The position numbers and the translations under genes are program-made. A DNA stretch of 64,000 nt from Phascolarctos cinereus (Eukaryota > Chordata > Mammalia > Diprotodontia > Phascolarctidae): NCBI RefSeq assembly GCF_002099425.1, contig NW_018344333.1, positions 1 through 64,000 on the forward strand. Direction: 5' to 3'. Shown here one piece after another: positions 57,575 to 64,000 of the stretch (position 1 is its first letter; every line of letters begins with the position of its first letter). A model generated the notes under the pieces. The model was given only the letters and a program-made list of their open reading frames with translations, had not been told where the DNA came from and searched no databases.

Positions 57575-60500
57575 AGTCATTGTATAATGTGTCTCTTACT
57601 GTGTCAAATGTCGTCCTGGTTCTGCTCACTTCACTTAGCATCAGACCATACAAGTCTTTTCAGGTTTTCCTGAAGTTTGCCTGTTCATCATTTCTTATAG
57701 CACTATATTATTCCATTATATTCATATACCACAACTTATTCAACCATTCCCCAATTGATGGGCATCCTCTCAATTTCCAATTCTTTCCTACCACAAAAAG
57801 AGCTGCTATAAATATTTTGTACATGTGTGTCCTTTTCCCATTGGTATGATCCCTTGGGGATACACCTAGAAGTACTATTGCTGGGTCAAAGGGTATGCAT
57901 ATTTTTATAGCCCTTTGGGCATAGTTCCAAATTGCTCTCCAAAATGGTTGGATCATTTCATAATTCCACCAACAACGCATTAGTGTTCCAATTTTCCCAC
58001 ATCTTCTCCAACATTTATCATTTTCCTCTTTTGTTATGTTAGCCAATCTGATAGGTGTGATATGGTACAAGACATTACCCAAACAATTTTTTATCTGAAA
58101 ACTGCCTGTTCATATCCTTTGACTATTTGTCAATTGGGAAATGACTTATATTCTTATAAATTTGACTTAATTCTCTATATATTTTAGAAATGAGGCCCTT
58201 ATCAGAGAGACTAGTTGTAAAAATTCTTTCCCAATTTTCTAATTTCCTTCTAATCTTGATTGTATTGGCTTTCTTTGTGCAAAACCTTTTCAATTTAATG
58301 TAATCCAAGTTATCCATTTTGCATTTCATAATGTTCTCTCTCTCCTGTTCAGTCATGAATTCTTCTGTTCTCCATAAATCTGATAGGTAAACTATTCCTT
58401 GCTTTCCCAGTTTGTTTACAGTATCAGCCCTTATATCTAAATCATGAACCCATTTTGACTTTATTTTGGTATATGGTATGAGATTTTAATCCAAGCCGAG
58501 TTTCTACCATACTCTTTTCTAGTTTTCCCAGAAGTTTTTGTCAAAGAGTGAGTTCTTATCCCAGAAATTGGGGTCTTTGGGTTTCTCAAATAATAGATTA
58601 TGATAATCATTGACTACTGTGTCTTTCAGACTGAACCTATTCCACTGATCCAGTACCAAGTATTTCTTAGCCAGTACCAAGCAGTTTTGATGATTGCTAC
58701 TTTATAATACAATTTAAGGTCTGCAATGGCTAGGCTACCTTCCCCTGCATTTCTTTTCATTAGTTTCTTTGATATTCTGGACCTTTTGGTATTCCAAATG
58801 AATCATGTTATTATTTTTTCTAATTCTATACAATATTTTTGGTAGTTTGATTGGTATGGCACTGAATAAGTGAATTAGCTCAGATAAAATTGTCATTTTT
58901 ATTATGTTAGCACAGCCTACCTATGAGCAATTGATATTTTTCCAATTATTTTGATCTGACTTTATTTGTGTAAAAAATGTTTTGTGATTATGTTCATGCA
59001 GTTCCCTGGGTTTGTTTCAGCATATAGACTCCTAAATATTTTGTAATGTCTACAGTAACTTTAAATGGAATTTCTCTTTCTATCTGTTGCTATTGGACTC
59101 TGTTGGTAATATATAGAAATACTGATGTTTTATGTGGGTGTATTTTATAGCCTGCAACTTTGCTAAAGTTGTTTATTATTTCAAGTAGTTTTTCAGATGA
59201 TTCTTTAGTATTATCTAAGAATATCATCATATCATCTGGAAAGAGTGATAACTTTGTTTCTTCTCTGCCTATTCTAATACCTTCAATTTTTTTCTTCTGT
59301 TATTGTTAAAGCTAATGTTTCCAGTACGATATTGAACAACAGTGGTGATAATGGACATCCTTGTTTCACCCCTGATCTTATTGGAAATGCTTCTAGCTTG
59401 TCCCCATTACATATGATTCTTGCTTAAGGTTTTAGGTAGATGCCATTTATTATTTTAAGGAAGGTTCCATTTATTCTTATGCTCTCTAGTGTTTTTAATA
59501 GGAATGGGTGTTGTATTTTGTCAAGAGCTTTTTCTGCATCTCAATAGATGATCATGTGTTTTCTGTTAGTTTTGTTGTTAACATGATCAATTATGCTGAT
59601 AGTTTTCCTAATATTGAACCACCCCTGCATTCCTGGTATAAATCCTATCTGGTCATAGTGAATTATTCTTGTGATAAGTTGCTGTAATCTATTTGGTAAT
59701 ATTTTATTTAGTATTTTTGCATCTATATTTGTTAGGGAAATTGGTCTATAATTTTCTTTCTCTGTTTTGACTCTTCCTGGTTTAGGTATCAGCACCACAT
59801 GTGTATCATAAAAAGAATTTGGTAAGACTCTTTCTTCACTTATTTTACCAAATAGTCTATATAGTATTGGCATTAATTGTTCTTTAAATGTTTGATAGAA
59901 TTCACTTGTAAATCCATCTTGCCCTGGAGATTTTTTTCCTAGAGAGTTCATCAATGGCTTCTTTAATTTCTTTTTTATGAGATTTTTTTTTAAAGTATTT
60001 TGCTTCTTCTGTTAATCTGGGCAAATATTTTGTAATATTATCCATTTCACTAAGATTGTCAAATTTATTGCATACAGTTGGGCAAAATAGTTCCTAATTA
60101 TTGGTTTAATTTCCTCTTCCTTGGTGGTGGATTCACCCTTTCACTTTTGATACTGGTAATTTCATTTCTTTCTATCTTTTTTAATTAAATTTACCAAAAG
60201 TTTATTTATTTTATTGTTTTTTTCATAAAACCTGCTTTTAGTTGTATTTATTAGTTCAATAGTTTTCTTAATTTCAATTTTCTTAATTTCTTCTTTTGTT
60301 TTCAATATTTCTAATTTGGTGTTTAATTGAAGATTTTAAAAATTTGATCTTTTTCTAGATTTTTTAGTTGTACGCCTAATTCATTGATCTCTTTTTCTAT
60401 TTTATTCATGTAAACATTTAGAGATATAAAACTTCCCCTAAGAATTGCTTTTGCTGCATCCCATAAGTTTTGATATGTTGTATCATTATTGTCATTCTCT

Positions 60501-61330
60501 TGAGTGAAATTATTGATTGTTTCTATGATTTGTTGTTTGACCCAATCATTTTTTAGAATTAGGTTATTAAATTTCCGATTAATTTTTAGTCTATCTTTCC
60601 ATGGCCCCTTATTATATATAATTTTTATTGCATCATGATCTGAAAAGGATGCATTCAATATTTCTGCCTTTCTGCACTGGGTTGTGGGGTTTTTATGCCC
60701 TAGTACATGGTCAATTTTTGTATATGTGCCATGTACTACTGAGAAAAAAAGTATATTCCTTTCTATCCCCATTCAGTTTTCTCCAGAAGTCTGTCATACC
60801 TAACTTTTCTAATATTCTATTCACCCCCTTAACTTCTTTCTTGTTTATTTTGTTGTTAGATTTATCTAGTTCAGAGAGGGGGTGGATGAGATCCCCCACT
60901 AGTATAATTTTGCCGTCTATTTCTTCCTATAACTCCCTGAACTTCTCTAAGAATCTGTATGCTATACCATTTGGTGCATATATGTTTAGTAATGATATTA
61001 CTTCACTATCTGTGGTACCTTTTAACAGGATGTAGTTTCCTTCTTTATCTCTTTTGATATGATCTATTATTGCTTTTACTTTGTCTTAGATCAGGATTGC
61101 TACCTCTGCTTTTTAAAATTTTTTTTACTTCAGGTGGAATATAATATATTCTACTCCAGCTTTTTGCCTTTAACCTGTGTGTGTCCCTCTGTTTCAAATG
61201 TGTTTCCTGTAAAAAAAATATATTGTAGGATTATGGTTTTTAATCCATTATGCTATCTGCTTCCATTTTATGGGAGAGTTCATCCCATTTACGTTCACAG
61301 TTATTACTATCTATGTCTTTTTCTCCATCC
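57575..61330 (-). pseudogene. L1 ORF2 remnant (endonuclease-RT)
   Basis: ORF2 would be about 1250 codons. Seen in order: the start block NVNGMNSPIKWKQ (about 61290), the endonuclease motif FLQETHLKQRD (about 61190-61225), and the linker (60323-60772). The RT block at 59541-59954 has [39 protein letters not shown] and [18 protein letters not shown]. The catalytic box reads LFPDDMM near 59230-59250 in place of the usual FADD. The C-terminal knuckle (57708-58082) reads CWRRCGKIGTLMRCWWNY, so its His and last Cys are lost. Open pieces lie in at least three phases (58123-58356, 57708-58082, 59541-59954, 60323-60772). Not functional. Confidence 0.92.
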
Positions 61331-61959
61331 TATTTTCCCCGTTTATATGTTTCTTTTTCCTTTCTCCCTTTCCTTCCTCAACTAGTGTTTTGCTTTTGAT
61401 AAGCACCTCCCTCAGCCCCACCTTCTATTAGCCCCCTCCTTATTTTTCCCCTTTCCGCTTATTACTTCTTCCCTCCTTTCTATCCTCCCTCTCTTTTCTT
61501 TCCTATTTTCTCTCCTGCTGCCTACAGTGCAAGTTAGATTTCTATACCTAACTGATTGTTATTCTCTCCTTGAGTCAAATCTGATGAGAGTAAAGTTCAA
61601 GCAATGCTCACCCCCTCCCTTCTTTTCCTCTACTGTAATAGTTTGTTGTGCCTCTTCCTGTAAAGTAATTTACCTTTGTCTGTCTCCTCCTTTCCTTTTT
61701 TCTTAGTACATTTTCTTAGATCTAATTAATCCAATTACTTGGATCCATTTGATCCACTTGATTAGTTTTTTTATCATTACATCAAAAGTCAATTTATACC
61801 CACCCCTTCTATGTATATCCCTCTAACATGGTGTAATAATAATATGGTTCTCAAGAGTTACAAGTGTCATCTTCCCTTGTAGGGATGTAAACAGTTTGCG
61901 CTTATTATTAACATGTTTCTTTCTGTCCTGTTTACCTTTTTATGTCTCTTTTGTGTCTT

Positions 61960-62835
61960 GTATTTGAACACGAAATTTTCTGTTGGGTTCTAATCTTTTT
62001 TGGCAGGAAGGTTTGGAAGTTCCCTATTTCATTGAATATCCATCTCCTCCCCTGAATGACCATGCTCATTTCCACTGGTAGTTGATCCTTGGTTGCAATC
62101 CATGCTCCTTTGTCTTATAGAATATCAGATTCCACACCCTATAGTCTTTCAATGTAGAAGCTGCAAGGTCCTGTGTAATCCTGACTGTGGTTGCATGATA
62201 TTTAAAGTGATTCTTTCTGGCTGCTTGAAGTATTTTCTCTTTGACCTGGTAATTTTGGAATTTGGCTACTATATTCCTTGGCATTTTAAATTTGGGATCT
62301 CTTTCAGGAGATGATCAGTGGATTATTTTATGGCTATTTTACCCTCTGGTTCTAGGACCTAAGGACAGTTTTCCTTTATAATTTCCTGAAAGATCCTGTG
62401 CAGGCTCTTTTTTCCATCATGATTTTCAGGTAGATCAATAATTTTTACATTGTCTCTCCAGGATCGATTTTCCATGTCAGTTGTTTTACCAATGAGGTAT
62501 TTTACATTTTCATCTATTTTTTTGTACCTTCTGCCCCATTTGGACAATTGTATTTTTTAAGTTCTTGTTTTCTACAGTTAATTTTTGTCCTTCCTTTTCC
62601 AACCTATTGACTTTCTCTTGCATACTTCTCATTTCTTCTCCCATTTTTTCCATGTACCTCTCTCATTTGACTTTTAAAATCTTTCTTGAGCTCTTCTAAG
62701 AAGGCTTTTTGGGCTTCAGACCAGTTCATATTCCCTTTTGAGGTTCCAGATGTGGGTTTATTGACAATGCTGTCCTCTTCAAAATTTCTGCCTTGATCTT
62801 CACTGTTCCCATAATAAGAATGTATCGTACATTTC
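61960..62835 (-). pseudogene. L1 ORF1 remnant
   Basis: The C-terminal RNA-binding part is open at 62066-62284: RNIVAKFQNYQVKEKILQAA, ITQDLAASTLKDYRVWNLIF and LQPRINYQWK. 62359-62547 holds the SWRDNVKIIDLPENHDGKK block. The coiled-coil and acidic N-terminal region (62550-62835) parallels 22848-23174. Frames differ between pieces, so it is broken. It is among the best-preserved ORF1 copies in the window. Confidence 0.9.
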
Positions 62836-63595
62836 TTTTTTGCTAATGGTGTTTGCTTATTTCCTGGCCTTTAAAGTGATTGAGCTCTCCTAATTGGGAG
62901 CAGAGGTCACTGACCCAAGCCTCTTGTGTTGGGAGCCCAGGGCTTGGTCACTGGCTTTGTGTGCTAGGGCCTCTGATGCTGGCAGTTGGTGACTGTAGGG
63001 TTCTGGCAGCTTACCTAATATTGAGCTAGAATTAACAACACTGGAACTCTAGGGGTAGTATTGGGTAGTGTGGTCCATGGAGATTTCCTGTTCACTTGGG
63101 CATTTCTTTCTTTTCACTTTCTTCAGTTCTTTTCAGATGAATGTTGTAAGATGTTTATCTGCCTAGGACCCTTTGGAGTGCTGCTTCCCCTGGTTTTGCT
63201 GAGGCACTAGAGCTGTAGAATGCTGAGGCACTTGGTGGTTTTCCATGCTGGTTTCCACTGGTTCCCCTTCCCTCAGTGAGGTATTTGGGGTCATGTTGTT
63301 GGTATTTGCCTGCTCCACCACCTGGGTTTCAGGATCTCCTCCTGGTAAGCTGAGGTTGTTCTTTCCACTAGCTTACTGAGACACCTCATGTTCTGTACAG
63401 CTCCCCTTCCCTCTGGGCAAGAGGGGACTTTCCCATTAATTCCTCAAGCTACCTGAGCTACTGGACTGCTGCACCCTATCTTTCTTCTGGTTCAGCTGTT
63501 CCAGGGTTATTTATGGGGCAATATTTTCTTGGCTTTCAGAGGTTAAGGGTGGGTAAGAGTGACTTACTTCTTACTCTGCCATCTTGGGTCCTGCA
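62836..63595 (-). promoter_or_regulatory. L1 5'UTR / internal promoter region
   Basis: GC-richer leader of the full-length L1, shared with 23175-23952. L1 5'UTRs contain the element's own promoter. Whether this one retains activity cannot be judged from sequence. Confidence 0.7.
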
Positions 63596-63614
63596 AGTGG
63601 AAGTGTACTATGGT

Positions 63615-63985
63615 ATCTTTTAAAAGCCAAATTAAAATCTACCTTTTCTTGGAAGTTTTCTCTTAATGTAAAACATTAGGACACTATTGTTCCATGTGTT
63701 ATTTTGTAATAAAATTAATTGTATATGTCATATCTCTTTAATTACATTGTAAACTCCAGGAGGGCAGGGATGAATCCTTTTTTAAACTTTTTAAAAAAAT
63801 AATTCATCCAAGATTTTCTTATTAAAAATTTTATGTCATTCATTTTTTAAAAAAATAATTTTATCTGTAGCTCCCAGAACATAATATTGCCTATCTTATA
63901 CTAAGTACTTAATAAATGCCAGTTGATTGGCTCTATGATCCAGCATATAGCATAGTGTTTTGTATAATGTAGATAAACAATAAAG
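63615..63985 (+). repeat. L2 LINE 3' end, with an AT-rich insert
   Basis: It shows AAAAGCCAAATTAAAATCTACC, TTGGAAGTTTTCTCTTAATG, ACATTGTAAACTCCAGGAGG and GCAGGGATGAATCC. It resumes after an AT-rich interruption (about 63778-63868) with AGCTCCCAGAACATAATATTG, CTAAGTACTTAATAAATGCC. Confidence 0.85.
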
Positions 63986-64000
63986 TTTTGTTGCATTGAA

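Larger units (their letters stand above)
57215..63595 (-). mobile_element. Near-full-length L1 LINE
   Basis: The most complete L1 in the window, uninterrupted at about 6.4 kb. In reverse: 3'UTR (57215-57575), ORF2 (57575-61330), a pyrimidine-rich spacer (61330-61960), ORF1 (61960-62835) and a 5'UTR to the start ACCCAAGATGGC near 63590. The tail survives only as a short T/A-rich stretch at the left end. No clear target duplication was found. Several frame breaks in both ORFs make it inactive, but it serves as a reference for the other copies. Confidence 0.94.

Noticed and set aside
57263-57580. 105-codon - frame
   Set aside because: It is the 3'UTR of the full-length L1 read through. No ORF2 residues are expected there.
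57181-63625. Target-site duplication for the 57.2-63.6 kb L1
   Set aside because: TTGTATCCTTTT on the left and GGTATCTTTT on the right look alike, but the right one is not adjacent to the L1 5' end. I do not count it.

Overview
This is mammalian, AT-rich, gene-poor nuclear DNA, almost certainly from a marsupial. The evidence is the repeat repertoire. It holds marsupial-type L1 and half-L1 (HAL1-like) LINEs, tRNA-derived SINEs of the SINE1/WSINE1 and MAR1 kinds, and a thick older layer of therian MIR/THER1 SINEs and L2/CR1 LINE 3' ends. The species cannot be told from the sequence alone. I find no intact host protein-coding gene, no rRNA or functional tRNA gene, and no CRISPR or bacterial feature. 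Nearly every long open frame is a shadow of a LINE, a SINE or a microsatellite.

Layout. 1-1935: 3' half of an L1 on the + strand, running in from outside the window. 1.9-16.3 kb: mostly old DNA with scattered MIR/THER1 and L2 pieces, a 209-bp hAT-like MITE (7488-7696), an antisense L1 scrap (5960-6535) and a small L1 3' end with a 5' inversion (10832-11490). 16.3-17.7 kb: two L2 ORF fragments in opposite orientation, with an L1 3' scrap between them. 18.6-21.6 kb: two ORF1-bearing L1/HAL1 pieces head to head. 21958-23952: an ORF1-only L1 with a perfect 16-bp target-site duplication. 24.0-26.7 kb: unrecognised sequence plus a CR1/L3 scrap. 27161-29513: a HAL1-like element in which the end of ORF2 is joined directly to the ORF1 side. 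31.7-44.5 kb: a dense field of L1/HAL1 pieces on both strands, with SINE insertions and microsatellites. 44.5-47.5 kb: the longest stretch nearly free of LINEs. 47534-56104: one old L1 on the - strand stretched to 8.6 kb by at least six internal inserts. 57215-63595: a second near-full-length L1 on the - strand, broken but with a recognisable 5'UTR, ORF1, ORF2 and 3'UTR. 63.6 kb to the end: an L2 3' end.

The elements do not form a pathway. The window records successive retrotransposition: the L2/CR1/MIR layer first, then L1 and HAL1 waves, then SINEs, a Tigger/pogo-like DNA transposon and one apparent mRNA retrocopy landing inside L1s. The most informative loci are the ORF1-only L1 at 21958-23952 (internal A-tract priming), the multiply nested L1 at 47.5-56.1 kb, and a ~367-bp tandem duplication shared by two separate HAL1-like copies. 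I found no convincing new biological system. Family names come from recognising sequence by eye, and boundaries are usually good to 10-30 bp unless a duplication fixes them.
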